Part shown: positions 1 to 5,460 of the stretch, one piece after another
Numbering within the stretch: the first letter of the stretch is position 1
How the letters are laid out: each line of letters begins with the position of its first letter
From: Sphingomonadales bacterium UBA7473
Lineage (GTDB): Bacteria; Pseudomonadota; Alphaproteobacteria; Sphingomonadales; Sphingomonadaceae
Length of the DNA stretch: 7,033 nt
Assembly (NCBI GenBank): GCA_002478575.1
Contig: DLOX01000229.1
Location: 1 to 7,033, forward strand
Direction of reading: 5' to 3'
Program-made: the position numbers and the translations under genes
The notes under the pieces: model-generated
What the model saw: only the letters and a program-made list of their open reading frames with translations
Told to the model about the DNA's origin: nothing
Databases searched by the model: none

Positions 1-23
1 GTCACCCCGCACTTGATGCGGGG
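1..23 (+). repeat. CTTGA-centred palindrome, copy 1
   Basis: A 7-bp perfect stem (CCCCGCA at 5-11 with TGCGGGG at 17-23) encloses the 5-nt centre CTTGA, preceded by GTCA at 1-4. It belongs to the same family as the copies at 381-403, 1299-1321 and 1405-1429. All share a GTC end, a GC-rich stem and the CTTGA centre. It starts 5 nt beyond the stop codon of the minus-strand GIY-YIG gene, so it could also act as a hairpin that ends or protects that transcript. No T-run follows, so it is not a classical intrinsic terminator. The window edge hides what lies further left. Confidence 0.75.
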
Positions 24-28
24 CTAGG

Positions 29-340
29 CTAACCCTGCGCTCCATCCCGGGGAAACCACTCATCCCACAGATCGCGCCAATCGGGATTTTTGGCCTCGAT
101 CAGCGCAAATTTCCACTCGCGCTTCCATTTCTTGACCAGCTTTTCACGCGCGATGGCCGCTGTGATATCCTCGTGACGTTCGGCATAGACAAGCCGCGTT
201 TTCGCAAAGTCCGTGACATGCTGTGATCCTTCGCCTTCGCGGTGTTGATGGACGCGGCGGATAAGGTCAGACGAAACACCAACATACATCCCGCCGCGAT
301 AGCGGTTCGCCATGATGTAGACCCAGCCGCCCTTGCTCAT
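29..340 (-). CDS. GIY-YIG domain endonuclease-like protein
   Basis: A 103-residue single-domain protein of the GIY-YIG nuclease superfamily, small stand-alone type. The first motif is degenerate GIY (VYI, residues 7-9) and the second is YVG (19-21). Tyr8 and Tyr19 are the candidate catalytic tyrosines, the helix with Arg28/Arg29 supplies the active-site arginine, and Glu66 in the AREKLVKKWKR segment fits the metal-binding glutamate. Length matches the stand-alone family (about 90-110 residues). The ATG at 338-340 puts the GIY motif at the usual distance from the N-terminus; the ribosome site ahead of it is weak. The gene stands alone, with its stop 5 nt from palindrome copy 1 and its start 41 nt from copy 2. 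Such proteins are predicted DNA nucleases (repair or mobile-element related), but the substrate here is unknown. The family call is firm; the role is not. Confidence 0.9.
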   Translation of the reverse strand: MSKGGWVYIMANRYRGGMYVGVSSDLIRRVHQHREGEGSQHVTDFAKTRLVYAERHEDITAAIAREKLVKKWKREWKFALIEAKNPDWRDLWDEWFPRDGAQG

Positions 341-380
341 GACGCTTTAATACCAAAGTTTGGAGCGAAGAAAAGCCAAA

Positions 381-403
381 CCCCGTGTCAAGCACGGGGC
401 GAC
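381..403 (-). repeat. CTTGA-centred palindrome, copy 2 (inverted relative to copy 1)
   Basis: The perfect 7-bp stem CCCCGTG (381-387) / CACGGGG (393-399) surrounds TCAAG, which reads CTTGA on the minus strand, and CGAC at 400-403 gives the GTC end. Compared with copy 1 the two inner stem pairs have changed on both arms (CA/TG to TG/CA), so pairing is kept while sequence differs. With copy 1 it forms an inverted pair, GTC ends outward, around the GIY-YIG gene. It lies upstream of that gene and about 120 nt upstream of the orphan HTH gene. Confidence 0.75.
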
Positions 404-462
404 GATGGAGGGAGCAGTCAATTCTACTCACCATAATGGAACATATTGATCCTTATTTGTTC

Positions 463-490
463 TTGACATTTGCAGTCCCATTGATAAGAC
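463..490 (+). promoter_or_regulatory. Possible sigma-70-type promoter of the HTH gene
   Basis: A perfect TTGACA at 463-468 is followed, after a 16-nt spacer, by TAAGAC at 485-490, a poor -10 match (3 of 6). It lies in a locally AT-rich stretch (about 420-510) that contrasts with the GC-rich surroundings, and 33 nt before the chosen ATG at 523. The -35 is convincing; the -10 is not. Confidence 0.4.
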
Positions 491-522
491 GTTTCCTTTT
501 CATCAAGAAGGAACCCTCCCCC

Positions 523-1275
523 ATGACCACCTATCACTGGACCCCAGCGCTGGAGCGTAAGTTTGTTGAATGTTTGGCTGACACGGGAAGTGTCACTGAG
601 GCGTGTAAGGAAGTCTCCATGTCTCGCCGAGCCGCTTATGACCGGAAGCGCAAAGGGGCGGGTCTTGCGTTTCGGATTGGCTGGGACGCGGCGGTGCTGC
701 TCGCTCGCGATGTGGTCGCGGGTGAGCTTTTGGATCGGGCGCTGGCGGGGCAATGGACTGAGACGGTGAAGGACCCTGAGACGGGCCGCACGCGGCGCTT
801 TGCTCAGGATCGGCCCTTGGGGCTGGCTCTGCTCAACCGGCTGGACCGGATGTGCCATGTTCAGGCCGACGAAGGCACATTTCATATGGCGGCGCAGATT
901 GTGTCTCAGGATTTTGAGGCTTTTCTGGATTTGATGAGCGAGGATGATGCGAGCAGCGCGTCGGTAACCGATGTTCGGGCGTTTCTATCGCTGAGGCAGG
1001 ATGCTTGGCGGATTGGGGATCAGTTGCCGCGCGAGGATTTTGTGCAGACAAAGGCGGAGGTGGTGGGCGTACAAGAAGCTGCGATTCACTGTGAAGTTGC
1101 TGAGAATTCCGCCATTTCTGAGGCTCAGCCTGAGCCAGAATATGGCGCTCTGGACTGCGGAAGGCTCCAACCAACGCATATGCCCTTCCGGCCTATCGGT
1201 TCAAACGCTGTTCCCAGCCCCGGACATCCTGACTATCATCGTTGGATCAAGCTCCAAGACTGGGCGCGGATCTAA
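523..1275 (+). CDS. Hypothetical protein with terminase-small-subunit-like HTH at the N-terminus
   Basis: A 250-residue protein of unknown function. Residues about 10-45 form a likely helix-turn-helix: the TGSVTEAC segment (21-28), then SMSRRAAYDRKRK (32-44). This resembles the small terminase / homeodomain-like HTH seen in many uncharacterised alphaproteobacterial proteins. The middle is helical and charged. The tail from about residue 170 is low in recognisable structure and ends with the aromatic HPDYHRWIKLQDW stretch. The ATG at 523 is chosen because AAGGAA (508-513) sits 9 nt before it and the HTH then starts at the usual place. The open frame extends upstream to 385, but that would run through palindrome copy 2 and the TTGACA promoter element. 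An ATG at 436 is possible but has no good ribosome site. No phage genes adjoin it, so it is more likely an orphan DNA-binding protein than a true terminase subunit. Confidence 0.75.
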   Translation: MTTYHWTPALERKFVECLADTGSVTEACKEVSMSRRAAYDRKRKGAGLAFRIGWDAAVLLARDVVAGELLDRALAGQWTETVKDPETGRTRRFAQDRPLGLALLNRLDRMCHVQADEGTFHMAAQIVSQDFEAFLDLMSEDDASSASVTDVRAFLSLRQDAWRIGDQLPREDFVQTKAEVVGVQEAAIHCEVAENSAISEAQPEPEYGALDCGRLQPTHMPFRPIGSNAVPSPGHPDYHRWIKLQDWARI

Positions 1276-1298
1276 TCGCGGATCAAATCAACCGCGCT

Positions 1299-1321
1299 GT
1301 CATTCCGGGCTTGACCCGGAG
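1299..1321 (+). repeat. CTTGA-centred palindrome, copy 3
   Basis: TCCGGG (1304-1309) pairs with CCCGGA (1315-1320) around CTTGA (1310-1314), and a T-G wobble (1303/1321) can extend the stem. GTCA at 1299-1302 is the family end. It lies 23 nt past the stop codon of the HTH gene. Together with copy 4 it makes a perfect 22-bp inverted repeat (1299-1320 with 1408-1429). Confidence 0.8.
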
Positions 1322-1341
1322 CCGAAGACGACCGCAGGTCA

Positions 1342-1380
1342 ATCCATGCATCAATGATGGTGCAGGCATGGATGCATCAA
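1342..1380. repeat. Hairpin and 9-bp direct repeat inside the inverted pair
   Basis: Between palindrome copies 3 and 4, ATCCATGC (1342-1349) can pair with GCATGGAT (1366-1373) across a 16-nt loop. ATGCATCAA occurs twice as a direct repeat (1346-1354 and 1372-1380). The whole 131-bp unit (1299-1429) could therefore fold as a long outer stem with an inner hairpin, or as three separate hairpins. No gene is seen in this intergenic space. Confidence 0.6.
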
Positions 1381-1404
1381 GCGTGTCATAACCCGTGAGG
1401 CATA

Positions 1405-1429
1405 GATTCCGGGTCAAGCCCGGAATGAC
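1405..1429 (-). repeat. CTTGA-centred palindrome, copy 4
   Basis: The longest stem of the four copies: ATTCCGGG (1406-1413) pairs perfectly with CCCGGAAT (1419-1426) around TCAAG, and GAC at 1427-1429 is the GTC end in inverted orientation. It lies 24 nt beyond the stop of the minus-strand receptor gene. With copy 3 it sits between two convergent genes, where it could reduce read-through from either side. There is no T-run, so intrinsic termination is only a possibility. Confidence 0.8.
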
Positions 1430-1453
1430 GGGGTGCTTTAGCGAACTAGCCCC

Positions 1454-3556
1454 CTAAAATTTCCCGCTCAGCGTCAACTCAAACTGCGGGTCCAAATCCC
1501 TTTTGCGGTCGATGATTTGGGTCACGATTCCGCTGGCTCTGGTGCCGGAATAGATGAGGCGCGTGCGGGTGAAGGGTGCGCCGCCAATATCGAAGACGCG
1601 AAGCCGCAGCGTGCCCCATTTGAGCTTGCGATACTCCACAAAGGCTTGCACGTCGGTCAGGTTTCGCTGGGTGCGGAACTGATTGACGAAGGACGCGGTG
1701 ACGGGAGACTGGGTGTTGATCGTCACGCCATAAGCCATGCCTGCCTTGGCCAGATCATGGCGCAGCTCATAGGTCTGATGCCATTTGGGGCGGAAGGAGA
1801 CGCGGCGCTTCTCGCCCGTCACCGCGTCCGTCACGCGGCTGCCATGATAATGGCCGACATATTTAAGCTCGATGCCAGAGACACCAATGGGCTTGGTCAG
1901 CCAATCGAAGGGCAGCGTGATTTCAAGCTCCGCATTCCATTTGCGCCCCTTGCCGATATTGCCCGCGCCATCGACGAAGAAACGCGGGCCAGTGGTCGGG
2001 ATAATCTCAACGGGCACAATATCCTGCGTATCCTTCACCAGCTCATAACTGCCAAGCAGTTGGATGCTGCCGCGATCAAAGAATTTGCGACGGACAAGGG
2101 CGGAGAAAGTCGTGACTTGCTCAGGCACGAGGTCCTGATTGCCAGCGTCCACCAAATTGCCTTGGCCCAGATCCACGGACGTGGCGAACTCGCCAAAATC
2201 GAGCTGCGCGACTTGCCGTTCGGCGCGGAATTCGAAAGTCGTTTCCTTGCTGGCCGTCCAAGTGGCAACCAAGCGCGGCTTGGCAAATTGGAAGCTGCGG
2301 CTGGTCGAAGAAGCGCCGCTCAAACGGAGCTTAGAGAATTCGAAGATCGCGCCAGCCTCCAGCTTCCACTGCGGGCTGATCGTCCACACATCACTGACAA
2401 AGGGTTCGAGCCGCGTCTCACGGACCAACACATTGCTGGCCTCTGTGCCAAGCGAAGCATTGTTCCGAAACTCCTGAGAAGAGAAGCGCGCATCCAGCCG
2501 ATTATAGGCAAGCTCAGCACCGAATTGGATCGCGTGGGACTTCACCCCGCTCCAATCATTTTGGATGCGGAAGACGGCCTCCGTCGGCTTATTCTCATTG
2601 CGTGTGGCAAAGAGCGTCGTGACGCCGGACCGGTCAGTGCCAAAGCGCCCCGTCTGATTATCCTGCTCTTGCCGATACAACCCGATGAGCTTGGTGGTCA
2701 GCTTATTGGCGAGCGGAAACTCAATATCGCCCCCAATCTCAAATTCGAAGTCATTGATCGGATCATCGGTGAAGAGGGTTTCGGTTCCGATGAGGGCACC
2801 GCCGGGGCCAGTGACATTGCCCACGCGGCGATCGATCCCGTCGCTCCATTCGGCTTGGCCATTGAGGTTCACTTTGGCTCCACCGATCCGGGTCTTCACC
2901 GCGCCCCCAAAGTTGAATTCGCGGTAGACGCTGTTGCCCACATAGTCGCGGCGCTCCACCAAGCGCCCGGCCCCATCGCGGAACGTCTCAGGACCAAAGC
3001 CACGTTGTGCTTCGCTGTAGAAATCAGCGTTAAATTCGTAAGTCGTTTTACCGCGTTTGATCGTCGCTGAGCCACTGGCAACGGGATAAACATTGCGCTT
3101 CAAGCTCTTGGTCAGGCCAACCTCATAGGTGCCTGACGTTGCAGACCCGGCCTTGCGGACGACATTGACCAGCTGGCCTTTACCTTGCGCCTCGCCATCG
3201 CCGCCGGCTTGCTCGATCAGTTCGATCCGCTCGACTTGGCTCGCCGGGATGCGGATCAGGATGGTTTCAAGATCGTCGGACTTGGTCGACGGCCGATCCC
3301 CATCGATCAAAACATTGCCCGCGTTCTCGCCAAAACCGCGCCGCCCTTCGCTATCCTCAATCGAAAAGCCGGGGATGCGGCGCACCATGTCCAGTGCGTT
3401 AACGGGGCCAAAGCTGGCGAAAAACTCCGGGGGATAGTTGCGGCGGCCATTTTCCAGCGGCGGTGCTTCTTGCGCCGATACGGTCATCGGAAGTGCAATG
3501 CTGCACAATGAAAGCGCAGTGGCTGCGCTCACCCCCCAGATATTTTTGCCTCTCAT
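1454..3556 (-). CDS. TonB-dependent receptor-like outer-membrane protein
   Basis: A complete 700-residue outer-membrane protein. Residues 1-28 form a signal peptide (positive start MRGK, hydrophobic core, probable cleavage at VSA-QE after residue 28). Residues about 45-135 resemble the TonB-receptor plug: an LDMVRRIPGF segment (55-64), NVLIDGDRPS (81-90), then a strand rich in IRIPASQVERIELIE. The remainder reads as alternating amphipathic beta-strands of a barrel and ends in a C-terminal phenylalanine, typical of outer-membrane barrels that need the BAM machinery. Such proteins import siderophores, carbohydrates or other large nutrients using TonB energy; the substrate cannot be read from the sequence, and no clear TonB box was seen. 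The ATG at 3554-3556 follows AAGGG at 7-8 nt and gives the complete signal peptide. The gene is divergent from the MoxR operon, and its start overlaps the stop of a small upstream frame. Confidence 0.9.
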   Translation of the reverse strand: MRGKNIWGVSAATALSLCSIALPMTVSAQEAPPLENGRRNYPPEFFASFGPVNALDMVRRIPGFSIEDSEGRRGFGENAGNVLIDGDRPSTKSDDLETILIRIPASQVERIELIEQAGGDGEAQGKGQLVNVVRKAGSATSGTYEVGLTKSLKRNVYPVASGSATIKRGKTTYEFNADFYSEAQRGFGPETFRDGAGRLVERRDYVGNSVYREFNFGGAVKTRIGGAKVNLNGQAEWSDGIDRRVGNVTGPGGALIGTETLFTDDPINDFEFEIGGDIEFPLANKLTTKLIGLYRQEQDNQTGRFGTDRSGVTTLFATRNENKPTEAVFRIQNDWSGVKSHAIQFGAELAYNRLDARFSSQEFRNNASLGTEASNVLVRETRLEPFVSDVWTISPQWKLEAGAIFEFSKLRLSGASSTSRSFQFAKPRLVATWTASKETTFEFRAERQVAQLDFGEFATSVDLGQGNLVDAGNQDLVPEQVTTFSALVRRKFFDRGSIQLLGSYELVKDTQDIVPVEIIPTTGPRFFVDGAGNIGKGRKWNAELEITLPFDWLTKPIGVSGIELKYVGHYHGSRVTDAVTGEKRRVSFRPKWHQTYELRHDLAKAGMAYGVTINTQSPVTASFVNQFRTQRNLTDVQAFVEYRKLKWGTLRLRVFDIGGAPFTRTRLIYSGTRASGIVTQIIDRKRDLDPQFELTLSGKF

Positions 3557-3705
3557 GCCCTGCCCTTCGAAGGATCGGCCTGCAGAAGCAAGGCCAACGC
3601 CCGGTCCGCTTCGGCGAACGCTGCCTCCAGTTCGATGAACGCCTTTTCAGGTGGCGGTGCTAAAACCCTCTCATATTGTTGGCTTGCGCTTCTTGTGATC
3701 GCGAC
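3553..3705 (-). pseudogene. Small coding-like frame upstream of the receptor, no usable start codon
   Basis: On the minus strand an open frame runs from after a TAA at 3706-3708 to a TGA at 3553-3555, which overlaps the receptor ATG as ATGA. The last 35 or so codons look truly coding: an Ala/Glu/Leu-rich amphipathic helix (KAFIELEAAFAEADRALALL) then ADPSKGRA, with GC-rich third positions. No ATG, GTG or TTG occurs in frame before this helix. An out-of-frame ATG at 3672-3674 begins ATG AGA GGG TTT TAG; one extra base in the G or T run would join it to this frame and give a 40-residue protein. It is therefore a frameshifted or decayed leader gene, a small gene with a non-standard start, or a sequencing indel. 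Its product matches nothing I recognise. Confidence 0.35.
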
Positions 3706-3735
3706 TTAACGAAGAAGCTACTTGCCGTTAACGTC
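3703..3735. promoter_or_regulatory. Imperfect inverted repeat upstream of the MoxR gene
   Basis: TTAACG (3706-3711) and CGTTAA (3726-3731) form perfect 6-bp arms. With GAC at 3703-3705 and GTC at 3733-3735 the arms extend to 9 bp with one bulged base, across a 14-nt spacer. The element lies in the divergent intergenic region, ending 16 nt before the MoxR start codon. It could be an operator or a 5' hairpin, but a repeat this short could also occur by chance. I could not find a convincing -35/-10 pair for either divergent gene here. Confidence 0.25.
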
Positions 3736-3751
3736 AACTGAAAGGCCAACG

Positions 3752-4594
3752 ATGCGCTTTACGGGCACCCAAAACTATGTCGCCACTGATGATTTGAAAG
3801 TGGCCGTCAACGCCGCAGTTACGCTGCGCAGGCCTTTGCTGGTGAAGGGCGAACCCGGCACCGGCAAAACTGTGCTCGCCGAAGAAATCGCCAAGGCCGC
3901 CAATGCGCCGCTGATCACATGGAATGTGAAATCATCGACAAAGGCTCAGCAAGGGCTATACGAATATGATGCAGTGGCGCGGTTGAGAGACGGCCAGCTT
4001 GGCGACGAGCGGGTTCATGACATCAAGAATTACATCAAAAAGGGCAAGCTTTGGGAAGCCTTCACTTCGCCTCAGCTTCCCGTCCTTTTGATCGACGAAA
4101 TCGACAAGGCAGACATCGAATTCCCGAACGATCTGCTCCAAGAATTGGATCGCATGGCGTTTGACGTGTATGAAACGCACGAGACGATTGCCGCCAAAGA
4201 ACGACCCATTGTCGTCATCACATCCAACAATGAAAAGGAACTGCCCGACGCGTTCCTGCGTCGCTGCTTCTTCCATTATATCAAATTCCCAGACCGGGAT
4301 ACGATGCAAGCGATTGTGGACGTCCACTTCCCCGGCATCCAGAAAATCTTGGTCAGCAAAGCGATGGACATTTTCTACGACGTCCGCGAAGTGCCGGGCC
4401 TCAAGAAAAAGCCATCGACCAGTGAGCTGCTCGATTGGCTGAAGCTGCTGCTCGCCGAAGACATGCCGCTAGACGTCCTCCAAAACCGCGACCCCACCAA
4501 GGCGATCCCGCCCCTTCATGGTGCACTGCTGAAGAATGAGCAGGATGTGATGCTGTTTGAACGGCTCGCGTTCATGGCGCGGCGGAACGGGTAA
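3752..4594 (+). CDS. MoxR-family AAA+ ATPase
   Basis: A 280-residue cytoplasmic AAA+ ATPase of the MoxR class. Walker A is GEPGTGKT (33-40). Walker B is VLLIDEID (111-118) with Asp115/Glu116 for Mg and catalysis. A sensor-1 region lies at ITSNNEKELP (156-165), followed by arginines 170/171 that fit the arginine-finger position. The lid (about 205-280) carries a PSTSELLDW segment where many AAA+ proteins have a sensor-2 arginine; none is obvious here. MoxR ATPases assist maturation or metal/cofactor insertion of protein complexes together with VWA-domain partners (CoxD/CoxE, RavA/ViaA). The fitting partner is the VWA gene four genes downstream. The ATG at 3752 is preceded by AAAGG (3741-3745) at 6 nt; an upstream TTG at 3722 is open but lacks a ribosome site. 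It is the first gene of the apparent operon; its TAA stop is 3 nt from the next start. Confidence 0.92.
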   Translation: MRFTGTQNYVATDDLKVAVNAAVTLRRPLLVKGEPGTGKTVLAEEIAKAANAPLITWNVKSSTKAQQGLYEYDAVARLRDGQLGDERVHDIKNYIKKGKLWEAFTSPQLPVLLIDEIDKADIEFPNDLLQELDRMAFDVYETHETIAAKERPIVVITSNNEKELPDAFLRRCFFHYIKFPDRDTMQAIVDVHFPGIQKILVSKAMDIFYDVREVPGLKKKPSTSELLDWLKLLLAEDMPLDVLQNRDPTKAIPPLHGALLKNEQDVMLFERLAFMARRNG

Positions 4595-4597
4595 GCC

Positions 4598-5029
4598 TTG
4601 TCCCACCCCGGCCAATGCCTGTGCGGCACGATCCGCTTTACCATTGATGCAGAGCCGATTGGCTCGCGCATGTGTTGGTGCCGGGATTGTCAGCGGATTG
4701 CTTCGGGATCGCCGACGGTGAATGTCCTCTTCCCTGAAGAGGCAGTGCATTATGAAGGACCAATGTCCAAATTCAGGATGACGGCAGACAGTGGCAACAC
4801 CGTTGAACGCGGCTTTTGCCCGACATGCGGCGCGCAAATGTATAGCCGAACGGTAGAGCCCACTGGCCTACCGATGCGGGTGCGCGCAGGCACGCTCGAC
4901 AATCCCGATCTGATTGCGCCCAGCGCGATCATCTGGGCGGAGAGCGCGCCTGCTTGGGCGAAGCTTGATCCTGACTTGCCACATCACCCTGCAGGTCCGC
5001 CTGCGCATTTGGCTAACAAGACGAGTTGA
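4598..5029 (+). CDS. GFA-family zinc protein (first of tandem pair)
   Basis: A 143-residue protein of the GFA (glutathione-dependent formaldehyde-activating enzyme) / CENP-V fold. All seven family cysteines are present: C7-x-C9 and C74-x-x-C77 for the structural zinc, and C26-x-C28-x-x-C31 for the second, glutathione-displaceable zinc. Family members were first described as forming S-hydroxymethylglutathione from formaldehyde, but most are of unproven activity, so a formaldehyde role is only a suggestion. Translation must begin at the TTG at 4598: it is the first possible start after the MoxR stop, and the next in-frame ATG (residue 25) would lose C7 and C9. The MoxR TAA, one GCC codon and this TTG are in one frame, so stop read-through would fuse the two proteins. 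The ribosome site is weak, suggesting coupled translation. Confidence 0.88.
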   Translation: MSHPGQCLCGTIRFTIDAEPIGSRMCWCRDCQRIASGSPTVNVLFPEEAVHYEGPMSKFRMTADSGNTVERGFCPTCGAQMYSRTVEPTGLPMRVRAGTLDNPDLIAPSAIIWAESAPAWAKLDPDLPHHPAGPPAHLANKTS

Positions 5030-5031
5030 CT

Positions 5032-5460
5032 ATGTCCACCAACTACACCGGTCGCTGCACTTGCAGCAGCATCTCAATCTCCATCGTCGGAGAGCCGATC
5101 GCCACACGCCAATGCTGGTGCCGCCAATGTCAGCAACTTGCCCTCGGCGGGCCAAGCAATAATGCAATCTTCAAGGCCGAAGAGGTGCAGATACAAGGGA
5201 CGCTCGCTTCCTCGTCGTGGGCAGCCGCCAGCGGCAACACCCTCACCTTCCACTTTTGCCCCAGCTGCGGGACGCAGATTTACGCCCAAAGCTCGGCTCG
5301 CCCCCATTTGAAGACGGTGCGTTTCGGCGCCATTGATGAACCCCATGGCCTTAGCCCTTCGGTCGCCATTTGGACCGAGGAAGCTCCCGCTTGGGCCATC
5401 ATCAATCCTGCGCTGGAGCAATGGCCGCAGCAGCCCCCTGCTCCGCCTCCCAGCAAATGA
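5032..5460 (+). CDS. GFA-family zinc protein (second of tandem pair)
   Basis: A 142-residue GFA-family protein and diverged paralogue of its upstream neighbour (roughly 40% identical by eye across the full length). It keeps all seven zinc cysteines: C9-x-C11, C28-x-C30-x-x-C33 and C76-x-x-C79, plus the shared EPI, SGNT and APAWA motifs. The tail is proline/glutamine-rich (PQQPPAPPPSK). The ATG at 5032 is chosen, 2 nt after the previous stop and with AGACGAG (5019-5025) upstream. A TTG at 5026 overlapping the upstream stop (TTGA) would add two residues. Its own TGA overlaps the next gene's ATG. A cytoplasmic role in thiol or aldehyde chemistry is inferred from the family only. Confidence 0.88.
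   Translation: MSTNYTGRCTCSSISISIVGEPIATRQCWCRQCQQLALGGPSNNAIFKAEEVQIQGTLASSSWAAASGNTLTFHFCPSCGTQIYAQSSARPHLKTVRFGAIDEPHGLSPSVAIWTEEAPAWAIINPALEQWPQQPPAPPPSK

Noticed and set aside
353..363. CCAAAGTTTGG palindrome upstream of the GIY-YIG gene
   Set aside because: With only 5-bp arms and a single copy it is too short to claim as an operator.
385..522. Longer start for the HTH gene (385 or 436)
   Set aside because: The extension would translate palindrome copy 2 or the TTGACA promoter element, and lacks a ribosome site. The ATG at 523 has AAGGAA upstream.
424..885. Minus-strand frames of 113 to 153 codons opposite the HTH gene
   Set aside because: They are shadows of the plus-strand coding frame, with proline/arginine-rich low-complexity translations and no motifs.
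1265..1284. Direct repeat CGCGGATC around the stop codon of the HTH gene
   Set aside because: Two 8-bp copies 12 bp apart are weak evidence and have no related structure; likely chance.
1299..1429. CRISPR-like repeat-spacer pattern
   Set aside because: There are only two copies, in inverted orientation, with no regular spacing; this is a palindrome pair, not an array.
1517..3070. A 517-codon open frame on the plus strand
   Set aside because: It is antisense to the receptor gene. Its long openness follows from the GC-rich codon pattern of the minus-strand gene. The translation has no recognisable domain, while the opposite strand gives a full signal peptide, plug and barrel.
3661..3751. Promoter for the MoxR operon
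   Set aside because: TTGTGA at 3693 and TTGCGC at 3684 were examined as -35 elements, but no acceptable -10 follows at 16-18 nt.
4469..4837. Minus-strand 122-codon frame across the MoxR/GFA junction
   Set aside because: It is antisense to two well-supported genes and has no recognisable product.
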